DNA of 64,000 nt from Aphrophora alni (taxonomy: Eukaryota; Arthropoda; Insecta; Hemiptera; Aphrophoridae), in assembly GCA_963513935.1 (NCBI GenBank), contig OY740768.1, positions 67,754,231-67,818,230 of the forward strand, given 5' to 3'. Shown piece by piece: positions 39,750 through 50,610 of the stretch. The notes beneath the pieces are model-generated. The model searched no databases. It saw only the letters and a list, made by a program, of their open reading frames with translations, and was not told the DNA's origin. How positions within the stretch are numbered: the first letter of the stretch is position 1; each line of letters opens with the position of its first letter. The position numbers and the translations under genes are program-made.

Positions 39750-42700
39750 TGATAAAATAACAATAAAAAATACTGTTTCAATAGTTGAATACACAAAAAT
39801 ATTTAAGCTAGTTTTAGATGGTTTTGATATACTAATATTCAAATGATAATTGTTGCTGATATAAAGAAAGTAATTCTGAGTTTACACAAAGAACAATGGT
39901 TGAAAATGTGTAATATATTTGAAATGGTTTGACTATCTTTTGAAGTGAATACGTTTTTTAATTTATTTCGGTATAGGTGGTACATAAACTCTTGTGACAT
40001 AAAACATGATAAGATAAATAAAATGATGCATAGTGGAGGTAATGTGTGTGAACACTGAAAATTCCAATGTAATGCAGAGTTTGGGTGTAATTTTTGGATT
40101 GTGAAGATATAGGAATTTGAGTGTCAATTTGTAGAGAATAACATAATCTTTAATACTATTTAGTAATAATAACTGAAGATAAAAACCATCGCTTATATAA
40201 TATAAACAGAGCATAAAATTTTCTTTAACATAATACCAACAAATCGAATCAATAAATTTGTTTAGTTGTAAGCTGATAACTGTGCCATGTCGAAAAAATT
40301 AAAAAGAAAATATGAACAGAAATGTAAGAGACATAATATATCATTGGAAAAAATTCAAAAGTAATCATAAATCTACCAAATTTACTTTTGCCAAAAGATG
40401 TAGATTGAGTTTGTAAGAAAACCCAAATGAATTTGTTTTATAGAAGCAAAGTTATCTGTTTTCCTCTTTTCAGGTCAAATTTCAGAATATATATATAAAC
40501 TGAAAAAAAGAGATTTGTCATTAATGTTATTTTCCAAAAAGTATAAAATTTAAATATTTTTTCATGTATGATCAATACAAATTTTAATTATATAACTAAT
40601 CATGTGTATAATAAATTCCTTAATTTAAAAAGTATTTCAGCAGTAGAACTTTATATTAAATTGAAACAGCTTCCTAAGGTGTTTTATTCGGTGGACAAGT
40701 TTATTGCACCATGTTTTTGTTTGATGAAGCTGAGCTCCTTTTCTTAGGAAGCTAAAAATAGTAATGGTTTATTTGTTTTATTTAATACATTTGAATTTGA
40801 TCATTATTATTTTGATTTTATCAGTTATACTTTATTAAATGAGTATTTCTAAAATTATATAGTAAGTGACTTCTGTTAAATTTATGGTAAATTATTTATT
40901 GTTTTGAGCGTTTAAGAAAAAATATTTATTTTAATATATATTTTTGTAAATGAGGCAATTATTTTAAGGTATGATTGTTTTTTTATTAGTTTCATCTTTG
41001 TTTCTTTTGAGCTAAGATTTTTTAAATATCATGGATGTTATATCACTTTTCCATTGTATTGTATACTTGACTAGTTTTATATCATTTGTAATATTTTTTC
41101 TATGCTAATTTCAGAATTTAAGCTAAATTATAAATGGACAAATTCAAAATGAATGAACTGTTGAATTTAGATACCTACTAAACCCTTCTACTAACAAGTC
41201 CAAGCATTCAACTGAACTTGACCACTACCACTGTCAAGTATGAAATTTTTTTTTTGTTTTTGTCTCTTATTATGTTTTCTCTACATTGTTACTGAACAAT
41301 TGATTTTATTCAATTTTAATTATACAACAGTATTTTAATTGTCTTAATAAACCTATATAATTAAGGTAATAGTTGATGACGGTGTTACATATATTTTTAT
41401 GATGTATTATAATAATATTGTTAAGAATTTCAGGAAACGGTCAAACTTATTTATATCTTCATGTCTAAACGTTTGAGCAATTGTGAATATGATTATAGTA
41501 ATTTTAACTTCAAAGTATTAATTATATAAAATTAGTAACAGTTTTTTACATCTCCGTTTCACGATTAAGATTTATTGAAATAAATATGGCAACATAGTTC
41601 ACCTTGTGATTCAGAGCACAGATTATTTCCGTATCCATGTTCCCTATTCGGCCTATTCATAAGTACTGTGTGGCATAGAGCCTACATCAAATAGTGAACA
41701 GAACGCTTGGCTCAAGCCATTTTGGTAAGTTACCATCTTTATCTATGCTCTTGGACTCTATGATGTTTCTGTTTAGTTTATTTATTAATCTCTGTTCTGT
41801 GTACAGTGAAACACAGATAAATATAGGAATATAAAATAGTTTCCATAGCTAATAGTTTATTCAAGTTTTCTTGTGTTTGCAATTGCGATATAGCCAATTT
41901 GGTTTTTTACTATAGTTGACTGTAATTTACATTTGTTTGACTTCACACAAATTTGGTACCCTTGCCAAATGTAATACCTTAGCATCCATTCAGCAAACGT
42001 AGATCTCCAAATTGATTTGAGATTTGAAAAGTAACAGTCGTCATTTAATCAGTATTTAGTAATGACCATAAGTAAACGTCTTATTAATCTGCCTTACACA
42101 ATAGAAAACATGCAGTCTCGGACAGTAGGAGGCCTAAATTATCTAATTCTTCAAGGAGTCCAGAGAGGTAAAGCTTAATGAACCGCTAATAATGCTGATT
42201 TAAATGTAAGCTTCTATTTTAATATCCCAAGTTTTTAGAAAGGATTGGTACTGTGTGAAAAATGTGTATAACCTGTAGGATCTACATTCTTCTATTCATA
42301 CTTTGTTAGAAACTGGCACTATGGGTCTATAACCTTCAAAACAAATATTGAGGTAAAACAGGAGACATGTGCATTGATTTTAAGTGTGAAATCTCAAATC
42401 TCTGCATTTTCCCGATACTGTTGATCAATCTGAACAAAACTAGTGGTTTTTATCTCAATTCATTATTTAGGCCTATTTTACAATCTTAGAAATTGTACAA
42501 TTTGTTACATATTCTATCATGTAGCCATATTGAATTCAATCGTGGGGTGCATGCACACTTCATTTACTAATACAGGTTGATATTACTACACCTCTATGAT
42601 CTAAGATTCATGACGACTAGGTCTCTTAAACCCAGGCCTAGTACAATAACTATAGGTCAACTAAGGTATATATAATGACCTTCCTTGCCCTGTAGTTGTT

Positions 42701-43010
42701 TAATTAGATCTGGTTAGGTAATCATATAGGAGTAGTTTACACTTATTACATGACATGATCGATACTAAATGATATGTAGTTTGACAGTTCTTCATAGTGA
42801 CAGTTCTTGAAATGGTAAACATGCAGGAGACATGTCCGATTGATTTTAAGTGTGAAATCTCTTCATTTTGCCTTCAAAGTTGCGTTTTTTTGATCATTCT
42901 GAACAAAACTAGTCACTTTTTATGTTTCCTAATTCATTATATCTGTCTGAAAACTGCGATTTAAAGTGACTTTTATGGTATTTTGAGGTTATTTAGTCAC
43001 ATATTTCATC
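39750..43010. other. intergenic, no gene recognised
   Basis: AT-rich. One perfect 11-bp inverted repeat AGCTTCCTAAG / CTTAGGAAGCT lies at 40667-40677 and 40743-40753 with a ~65-nt loop. No ORF with motifs and no element ends are supported. Confidence 0.4.
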
Positions 43011-43017
43011 ATTTTAA

Positions 43018-43350
43018 CCCTTTTAGTGCCAGGAAAAATTCCATAGTCCCTCCCAAGAATGCCGTGATTTTACCCTCTAGTACTACGAAGAATGCCTTTT
43101 TTATATATTTTGCAGCGTTTTACTAAAACATTTATAAAAACTGCAAATACTAACATTTTATCATAATTTTTGTTTTGTTTTGTACAAAATTAAATTTCCT
43201 ACCTAAGAAATATAAAAATTACCCTTTTTGAAATGTATTATATTTTTTATAACTAAAAACACAAAGTTGTATACTCACTAAATATATATATTTTTTTGAG
43301 TTTTACATACAATTTAATTCTTGAAAAAAACAAAATTCTTGAAAAGTGTT
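43018..43350 (+). mobile_element. piggyBac-type left end, truncated
   Basis: TTAA (43014-43017) is followed by CCCTTTTAGTGCCAGG, close to the left end of the element at 14559 (CCCTTTGAGTGCCAC), then repeated AGAATGCC words. No right end was found before the Tigger-like remnant. Confidence 0.45.
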
Positions 43351-43363
43351 ATGTCGATCATTT

Positions 43364-43849
43364 TCATGAAGGTTGCCTTAAATTCACTAGCACCTGATTC
43401 ATTTGCTGACATTTTTTCACCACATATGTGATCGAAACGAATCCCATGACACTTTTCCAATGATCAAGCCATCCCTGGCTAGCAGAGAATGCTGGTGCAT
43501 TCTCGATTTTACCGTGAATTACCAGTGCTTTTTTAATTAAAATTGGACCACTAATGGGGCTTCCTCTCCGGTGTTCTTGGACAAACCACATCCAAGAGCT
43601 TCGTCGACGATGTCACAAACTGGTTTTTTGTTAGTGCACCCAATTGCAAGAACTTTTTCCGACTCAATTTTTGAACAAATATCTTCAATCGATTGTCTAT
43701 TTCGTCACCAATCGTTGATGGTACTTTTTCCCATGTTAAACTCATCACAAAGCTTTTTTTACAGATTCCCCTCTGTCAAGTCTTTTTAACACATTTAACC
43801 GTGTCTCAAACGAAACCAACACACGCTTCCGTTTTTGTAACTCGCTCAT
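43364..43849 (-). pseudogene. Tigger/jerky-like transposase N-terminus, frameshifted
   Basis: From ATG at 43847-43849 the minus strand reads MSELQKRKRVLVSFETRLNV and VLKRLDRGESVKK, the CENP-B-type HTH start. After a frameshift come CDEFNMGKSTINDW, the recognition helix region, and further on WFVQEHRRGSPISGPILIKK and FSASQGWLDHWK, the second HTH. Several stops and shifts break it, and the DDE part is absent. Confidence 0.7.
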
Positions 43850-44049
43850 TTTTATTTACTGTAGGCTATATACTGTACTTAGATCATAACCAGTCAAAGA
43901 CAAGAAGAAAACTGAAAAAGGAAGTTATATTTTCCATAATGTATACTAAATTGATTCGTGGAAATAAAAGCGGCCCATCAAATGTTTTTGTTGGTGTATG
44001 TCTGTTATACCGACGGGTGCCAATGCCGTAGTGTTTTTACACCGCCGAC

Positions 44050-45240
44050 AATGGGATACAACAAAATTCGCGTATGGTATAACGTATGTATAGTAAATGT
44101 CATCTGACAGCTGAATATTATGACGGTCTATGACTTATGAATGATGAGAAATAGGTTTGGGTATTAAGTAAATTTCAACAATACCCTATTTTGAACAATG
44201 GAAGAAACGATTAGAGAAGTGCATTGCAGTCAATGGTAATTACTTTGAAGGTGACCAAAATGTGGTGTAAAAATATTGTAAAATAAAGGATTACAACCAA
44301 ATTCCCGTTTTCTTGGGTCCCCCCTCGTATATATATATATTCACCTACCCATACCTAATAAAATAGCAACAATTCACACTTTGGACATGCCATCATTGAC
44401 ATAAACATCAAGCGATCATACATTCACTAACTTGACCAACGTAGTCATACGTATTAATGTATGCATTCATAGTAAACTAAACAGATCTGGATTTCGTACT
44501 TTTATATTGCTTATTTTATACTACTGAAATAATGGATTTACGTACTTCAAAAGGGTCTTATGACATCAAATATGATCTATTTGTATCAAAATAAGATAGG
44601 TAGTAAACGATTTACTTCACTAAATTTCAAGGCAAGGTACAATAGGTAATTACCGTTTTTGTGTTGTTATTAAGATAGATGAATTTTGTCTTGTGCCAAA
44701 CTGCCCACTAATACTCTAATGAAAATAAAGTTTACTGTAAAGCCTCAAAGAAAAGAAGATGTTCTAATATAAAATATGAAATTTAAAAAAGTCCATTGAT
44801 GTTAAGTATAAGTACAAATTAAATACAAGTTTAATACTTTTTTGGTGAATTATGTTTTTTACAATCTTGATTTTCACTCATATTTTGGCAAAAATAATGA
44901 AACCAGATACCCAGGACAAAAGGCCCAAATTTGGTAATGTTTTGGGTTTTCCAGGACTTCTGGCAACCCTAACTAAGGGTACTGTCAAACCACCAATTGT
45001 CATAAGTTTTTATTTTTGAGAATTTATGATGATAGATTACTTCTGAATACAAATTTTTTCACCAACACTTTAATAAAAAATTATTTAAATGGGTTTGTCA
45101 ATTGTTATCTTGAATCACTTCATTAAATGAAAGTTATACTATTACCATAAATATACTAACTTAAAAAATCTCATGTACAGATGGTTTGTTGTTAGCTTCC
45201 TTACTTAGGCTATTTAATAATTGTACTGAGAATACTTGAA
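44050..45240. other. intergenic, no feature recognised
   Basis: AT-rich with a short TA run near 44330. A segment at 44900-44975 (CCAGGAC ... AAATTTGG ... CCAGGACTTCTGGCAACCCT) resembles a transposon end, but no partner was seen. Confidence 0.35.
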
Positions 45241-45245
45241 AAGTA

Positions 45246-46578
45246 CAGGGTGACACATGGGAGACGGACAGTTTTGAACTGCGTAGTACTGAGAGTGCGG
45301 TAGTGGGAGGTGGTTGTGGTGGGGATAGTTCTCCTCTACACAAGACGCCATTTCATTACTCAGTCACTTTGGAGCAGTGGAACTTGCAACATCGATTGAT
45401 TGTCTATGGCAGTTTTGTGAGAAGTAGTGAGTCTATTACAGCTATGCAGCGTTTTTTCCGTGCATGGTTTAATGTCGGTCGACATGGAGTTGTTCCGAGC
45501 CGTAACACAATCCTCAGATGGGTGAAAAACTTCAGATCGACTGGGAACATACTGGATAAGAAGCATCCTGGCCTGAAACTCAGTGTAATGACACCAGAAA
45601 ATGTTAAAAAGATAAGGGAAGCGGTAGTCAGAAGCCCAGGACGGTCAGCCAGACCTCATGTTAGTGAGCTACGAATCAATCGTGAATCGGTTAGATGAAT
45701 TTTGCATAAAGAATTAAAATTCCATCCCTACAAAATGCTCATTGTGCAACAACTTAAGGCAACTGATTTTGCTGTACGCGAAGACTTTGCTTACAGAATG
45801 CAAGTGATTTTAGGATCGGATGAAAATGCAATTTTATTGATGAGGGATGAAGCTCATTTCCATTTAAATGGGACCATGAATAAGCAAAACCTACATTCCT
45901 GGGCTCCAGAGCATCCACACCTTATCCATCAGCGTCCTCTAGACTCGGAAAAAGTAACAGTCTGGTGTGCTCTTGGCTCTGTTGGCATTATTGGACCTTA
46001 TTTTTTTGAAGATAACAGTGTCACAGTTACTGTTAATTCGGCTCGATACATTCATATGCTTGAAACGTTCTTGAAACCAGAACTAAGAAGACGATGAATC
46101 CGCTTAAAACTTGTTTGGTTCCAGCAGGATAGGGCAACATCACACACCGCTAACACTTCTGGACAGATTATCTCAGGTTTTGGCAATGTCAATGTTTATT
46201 GGCCTCCCAGGTCTCCCGACTTATCAGTGTGTGACTTTTTCTGTGGGAGTACCTTAAGAGCTGTGTCTATAACCACAAACCACAAAATTTGGACGAGTTG
46301 AAGAATGCAATCATTCAAGAAATTGCTGCCATCCCTGTAGAGATGTTAGTCCGTGTGATGGAGGATTTTGAGAAGAGACTTGAGTCCTGCATTCGAAATG
46401 ATGGACATCACCTTGACGACATTATTTTTCACAAATAACTGAAATGGCAAGTAATGAGCTTTGTTAACTAAAATGGCAAATAATGAACTTTAATTTTGTG
46501 TAAATAAACATGCATTCATTTTAAAATTGGCTGAGTATTATTTCATTAAAAACTGTCCATTTCCCGTGTGTCACCTTG
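45246..46578 (+). mobile_element. Tc1/mariner-superfamily element, complete ends
   Basis: TA duplications (45244-45245, 46579-46580) and ~33-bp inverted repeats (left CAGGGTGACACATGGGAGAC and on; right, on the other strand, CAAGGTGACACACGGGAAAT and on) bound a 1333-bp element holding one transposase reading frame. The ends look intact; the gene has few lesions, so the insertion is not very old. Confidence 0.88.
45345..46438 (+). pseudogene. Tc1/mariner-superfamily transposase, lightly broken
   Basis: The frame has an ACG at 45345 where the start should be, an HTH region (FHYSVTLEQW; PSRNTILRWVKNFRSTGN), a TGA at 45696-45698 inside an otherwise continuous SVR-x-ILHKELKFHPYK motif, the first catalytic region RDEAHFHLNG, a second TGA at 46095-46097, the second catalytic motif WFQQDRATSH and the third region WPPRSPDLSVCDFF. 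A one-base loss near 46240 shifts the rest (EYLKSCVYNHKPQNLDELKN) to a normal stop at 46436-46438. About 360 codons. It cannot make an active protein as it stands. Confidence 0.85.
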
Positions 46579-46872
46579 TATTAGAGAAACACAACTTATA
46601 GAATTTTGTTGAAATATGTATTGTCTAACAGTAGTATTATCATTAAGAAAATAATCTGTGTAAACAATTTTAAACATCTAAAGAAAATTATAAAAATTGA
46701 ATATTTATCTCTTATCTCGGCTCCCAATGTTTAATCTTACATATCAATTTTCTACACTGAATGTGAAATTAATGAACTCTCATTAGCGTATATTTGATTA
46801 TACATACTCAAATACAATTGTGGAGAAAAAATATGAATTTATATAATACATTTGTATGACTATTATTTTTAT

Positions 46873-47050
46873 AAATTAATAATAATAATTCATAAATAAA
46901 TATTAAAACTTAACTTGTGTTGAACACAAATTTTCACAATAGTACATTTATTTTTCTGGTTATTATTGAATTATTGTTATTTATGAATAAATAAACGTAC
47001 TATTTGTGAGAATTTGTGTTCAAGTTTTCTTCTATTAATAATAATTCAAG
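46873..47050. repeat. foldback (long inverted-repeat) MITE
   Basis: Arms 46921-46953 and 46989-47022 share TGAACACAAATT-TCACAA-TAGTAC-TTTATTT with few mismatches around a ~35-bp loop. Outer sequences (ATTAATAATAATAATTCA) are also partly complementary. No ORF. Confidence 0.7.
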
Positions 47051-47172
47051 TCGGTTTTACTAGCTGGCATCTTTTTCATGTGTCTTGATTTTCAGTGAAT
47101 CCTTAATAGATTTAACAGTTTAGCTGTTGTATGTTGACCTAGGAACCAGGGTATGAGTTTTATAACCTACAC

Positions 47173-47766
47173 CAGTGGTCACCAATTAAGTTTCATGAAG
47201 GTCCGTTTCAAAGTCTTGCCTAGCTTCCGTGGTCCATTCAGGGGAAACCACCGGGGGTACTCCCCGAAATTTTTTTGAAAAATTAACAGTTTAACTACAT
47301 TAATTTTAACCATTATTCAAATATTTGGGATAGTTAATACTCTGTATCTATTTCGATATAATGTTCTTCAAATATATTGAAGTTTGATATTATGCCATTG
47401 ATTGATTAAAATAAAGGCCATTATTTAAATCGGATTTGGCAATACAAATTACTTTATTAAGTATGTTTACTTATAAAATTGTCAAAACCTATTCTCGAAT
47501 TTAGTCCTCGACTATATCTCTTTTGCAATTGAAATACCAAGATAAATTAAATTCAACGTTTTACTAGGCATAAAATAATTGGGTAACCGGTTACACTGCT
47601 CGTGTTTATTTATTGTTTCGGTTGTTTAATAATTTGATTTCATTTAGAGTTTAGAGGGTTTCTTATGGGTTTTTTATTTTAGGATTTTTTTTTTTTTTTT
47701 CGTTCATCAGTATGTCATCGCGATCCGCAGAAAACTAGCCGGCGGTCCGCCATTTGGTGACCACTG
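47173..47766. mobile_element. hAT MITE with exact 8-bp duplication
   Basis: ACCTACAC occurs immediately left (47165-47172) and right (47767-47774). The ends are the perfect inverted repeats CAGTGGTCACCAA / TTGGTGACCACTG. At 594 bp with no ORF it is a non-autonomous hAT element. Confidence 0.9.
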
Positions 47767-48509
47767 ACCTACACAATAAATATTTGACATCTAAGTCAAG
47801 TTAGGTTAGCTTGCTTTTAATATTTATTATAAGTTTATTATTATTAATACATGATGTAATTTATTTTGAGAAAAAACATTGTGACTTGTGTGGTGGCTTT
47901 GTACAGAGTACATTGCTGAAGGCCAGCTCCAATAAAATATGTTATTACACATGATAAAACTTATAGTATAAAAATACAAATTTAATTAATATTTGCTAAC
48001 CTAACCTAACTTGTCCTAGACGCTAAATATTCATTGTATAAGACGCCATAAACCTCATAAACATGTTCTAAAAATGGTAGGCTATTAGTGAAATGTAGCT
48101 ATATAGAATTTTGTTGATATATTTTTAAAAAAATCTATGATATTTAAAAATATATTTCTTTAAGAAAAAAATGACCCAGATAATTCTGAACATTTGAAAA
48201 AAAAGAAACATTGAATTTGAACATTTTCTTTTTAATGTAAGGTTTGAACTAAGTGAATTTCTCAAAATTATTTAATAAATTTATGGGTAGTAAGGTAAAT
48301 TTTTTATCTTCTGTATCATGTCTCCTAGTAGTAGTGAAACGTACAGTAATACCCCGACTTACGCTACCCCGACTTACGCGAATTCCGAGTTACGCGATCG
48401 GAAGATCCCCACTCCACCTTCATCCCCACTCCGCCTCTACTAATGTTTAGTCTGCCTGCACTGCAGTCCATTTCAGTTCAGTGGTTTGTTTAACACTGAG
48501 TCAACGCTA

Positions 48510-48662
48510 TACAGTAAATTACGGATTGTGTTTTGTGTTAGTTTATATTGTTTGTTGTTATACAGTAAATTACGGATTGTGTTTTGTGTTAGTTTATATT
48601 GTTTGTTGTTATACAGTAAATTACGGATTGTGTTTTGTGTTAGTTTATATTGTTTGTTGTTA
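48510..48662 (+). repeat. three 51-bp tandem repeats in Tigger 5' UTR
   Basis: Exact copies start at 48510, 48561 and 48612, each beginning TACAGTAAATTACGGATTGT. The period is a multiple of three but the frame it keeps open is hydrophobic and overlaps the true ATG out of frame. The identity of the copies suggests a recent expansion between the left end and the transposase start. Confidence 0.95.
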
Positions 48663-48685
48663 TAACTACAGAGACTTGATAGACT

Positions 48686-50362
48686 ATGTCATCCAAACGA
48701 AGTGTAACCGATTCTTTTGCATCAAATAAGAAAAGAAAAACATTATCTTTGGAATGTAAACTGAACATTATCAAAGACTTTGATGCAAAAATAAAAATTT
48801 GTGAATTGGCAAAGAAATATAATTTACCGGACTCAACAGTCAGAACCATTATAAAAGGCAAAGAAAAAATTCTTGACGCTGTAAAAAATGCTCAATCTCT
48901 GAATTCAAGCATCATTCGTAAACGTCACGGTATTATCGCTGATATGGAAACAATGTTGAAATTATGGTGTGATAATCAAGTAAGGGTGAAAAATTGTCCT
49001 GTTGATCAGAACACGGTGTGCTCTCAAGCCAAACTGATTTTTGACAGATTAAAAGAAGAAGCTGGGGAAGTGGCTAAAGATGAAATATTTAAAGCCAGTA
49101 ATGGTTGGTTCAGCCGATTCAAAACTCGCTGTAATTGGCATAGCATTGCAGAAAGTGGAGAGGCTGCTAGCGCTGACAAAGAGGCTGCATCTCTTTATCC
49201 TGAAAAACTAAAAGATATGATAGAAGAAGGTGGCTATACCAGCCAAACCATATTCAATGTGGATGAGACTGGCCTGTTCTGGAAGAAGATGCCTAAAAGA
49301 ACTTTCATTGCACGTGAAGAGAAAACTTTTCCAGGTTTTAAGGCCGCGAAAGACAGATTGACAGTCATGGTTGGGGCGAATGTAGCTGGTGATTGTAAGA
49401 TAAAACCTCTCCTAATTTATCGCTCAGAAAATCCAAGAGCATTAAAAAATATATCTAAAGCTGGCTTGCCCGTGATTTGGAAGTCGAATCGTAAGGCTTG
49501 GGTAACAGCTTCCCTTTTTGAGGACTGGTTTGGTCATCACTTCATACCTGAAGTCGAATTCTATTGCCAATCTAAACAAATCCCATTTAAAGTTATGCTA
49601 TTAATCGACAACGCACCAAGTCATACTCCTGTTACTTTAACTAACTTTGATTCACGTGTGAAAGTTGTATTTTTGCCACCAAATACAACCAGCTTGCTTC
49701 AACCGATGGACCAAGGAGTCATCAAAACATTCAAAGCATATTACACGAGACGATCGTTTGCGCATCTGCATGAAGCTATGAGACAAAACAACGAGCTCTC
49801 AGTTAAAGACTTTTGGAAACAATTCAATGTTTTAGATGCCGTGAGAATCATTGGACAATCTTGGAATGAAATTTCACAAAAAACTTTAAATGGAGTCTGG
49901 AAAAAACTATGTCCTTTTTTTTTCACCACTGACACTCAGGCGGAAACAGAGCCAGATGAAATTAGCAATGTGATTGAAGAAGTTGTTGAACTTGCCAGAC
50001 ATATAAATTTAGAAGTCGATAGTGATGACGTTCAAGAACTGCTGGATTCACACAATCAGGAGCTGACAACTGATGAGCTCATGGAAATGCGTGAGCAAGA
50101 CCTTGAAGAACCTGATTCTTTAGATCCAGTTCAATTAGAAGATCAAATGACTATTGGAAACTTGACAGAAGGCCTCAGTTCAATTGAAAAGGGGTTACAA
50201 ATTTTGGAAAACATAGACTCCAACGAAGAGCGTATTTCTGTTACAAAACGAGGAATTAAAAAATTATTAGCGTGCTACGAAGAAATTTTGAGTGAGAAGA
50301 GAAAAACTTTAACCCGTCAGACGACTTTGCTAGATTTTATGAAGCCTTCTACATCAAAATAA
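48686..50362 (+). CDS. Tigger/pogo-family DDE transposase, 558 aa
   Basis: The enzyme cuts and rejoins the element's ends at TA sites in the nucleus. Residues ~1-60 form a CENP-B/Psq-type HTH (LECKLNIIKDFD, IKICELAKKYNLPDSTVRTI), residues ~70-155 the second HTH with SNGWFSRFKTR. The catalytic core has Asp at ~193 (NVDETGLFW), ~308 (LLIDNAPSHT) and ~342 (LQPMDQGVIKTF), giving 33 residues between the last two, usual for pogo/Tigger. An acidic C-terminal tail ends LLDFMKPSTSK. All catalytic Asp are present and no stop or shift is seen. The start chosen is the first ATG after the UTR repeats and gives the expected SSKR N-terminus. Related host genes (jerky, CENP-B-like) are an alternative, but the surrounding TIRs and TA sites argue for a transposon. 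Confidence 0.95.
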   Translation: MSSKRSVTDSFASNKKRKTLSLECKLNIIKDFDAKIKICELAKKYNLPDSTVRTIIKGKEKILDAVKNAQSLNSSIIRKRHGIIADMETMLKLWCDNQVRVKNCPVDQNTVCSQAKLIFDRLKEEAGEVAKDEIFKASNGWFSRFKTRCNWHSIAESGEAASADKEAASLYPEKLKDMIEEGGYTSQTIFNVDETGLFWKKMPKRTFIAREEKTFPGFKAAKDRLTVMVGANVAGDCKIKPLLIYRSENPRALKNISKAGLPVIWKSNRKAWVTASLFEDWFGHHFIPEVEFYCQSKQIPFKVMLLIDNAPSHTPVTLTNFDSRVKVVFLPPNTTSLLQPMDQGVIKTFKAYYTRRSFAHLHEAMRQNNELSVKDFWKQFNVLDAVRIIGQSWNEISQKTLNGVWKKLCPFFFTTDTQAETEPDEISNVIEEVVELARHINLEVDSDDVQELLDSHNQELTTDELMEMREQDLEEPDSLDPVQLEDQMTIGNLTEGLSSIEKGLQILENIDSNEERISVTKRGIKKLLACYEEILSEKRKTLTRQTTLLDFMKPSTSK

Positions 50363-50610
50363 ACTTTGGTTTACGTTTTTGTAATTCAAAATATGTAATT
50401 TGTATAATTTGTTACGTGTACAGTATTGTATTTAAGACTTTATTACACATTTTTCTTATAAATTATTGTTTTCTTTATTCTCCGATCCCAATTAAACATA
50501 ATTTGTATGTACAGTATTTATATGCAAAATTGTACCCCGACTTACGCGAATTCGACTTACGCGGTTATCGCTCGGTCCCACCTATCGCGTAAGTTCGAGG
50601 TATTACTGTA

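Larger units (their letters stand above)
48344..50608 (+). mobile_element. Tigger/pogo DNA transposon, apparently complete
   Basis: TA duplications at 48342-48343 and 50609-50610 flank 2265 bp. The ends CAGTAATACCCCGACTTACGC / GCGTAAGTTCGAGGTATTACTG are inverted repeats, and the words CCGACTTACGCG and GAATTC..ACTTACGCG recur next to both. A single uninterrupted 558-codon transposase frame fills the centre. Intact ends, ORF and TA sites make this the youngest and only potentially autonomous element in the window. Confidence 0.95.

Noticed and set aside
48000..48020. TAACCTAACCTAAC as telomeric (TTAGG)n
   Set aside because: Only about two units in an internal position; such words are scattered in insect genomes.
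48481..48729. 82-codon frame with YTVNYGLCFVLVYIVCC-type repeats
   Set aside because: It is the 51-bp tandem repeat read in frame and overlaps the real transposase start in another frame.
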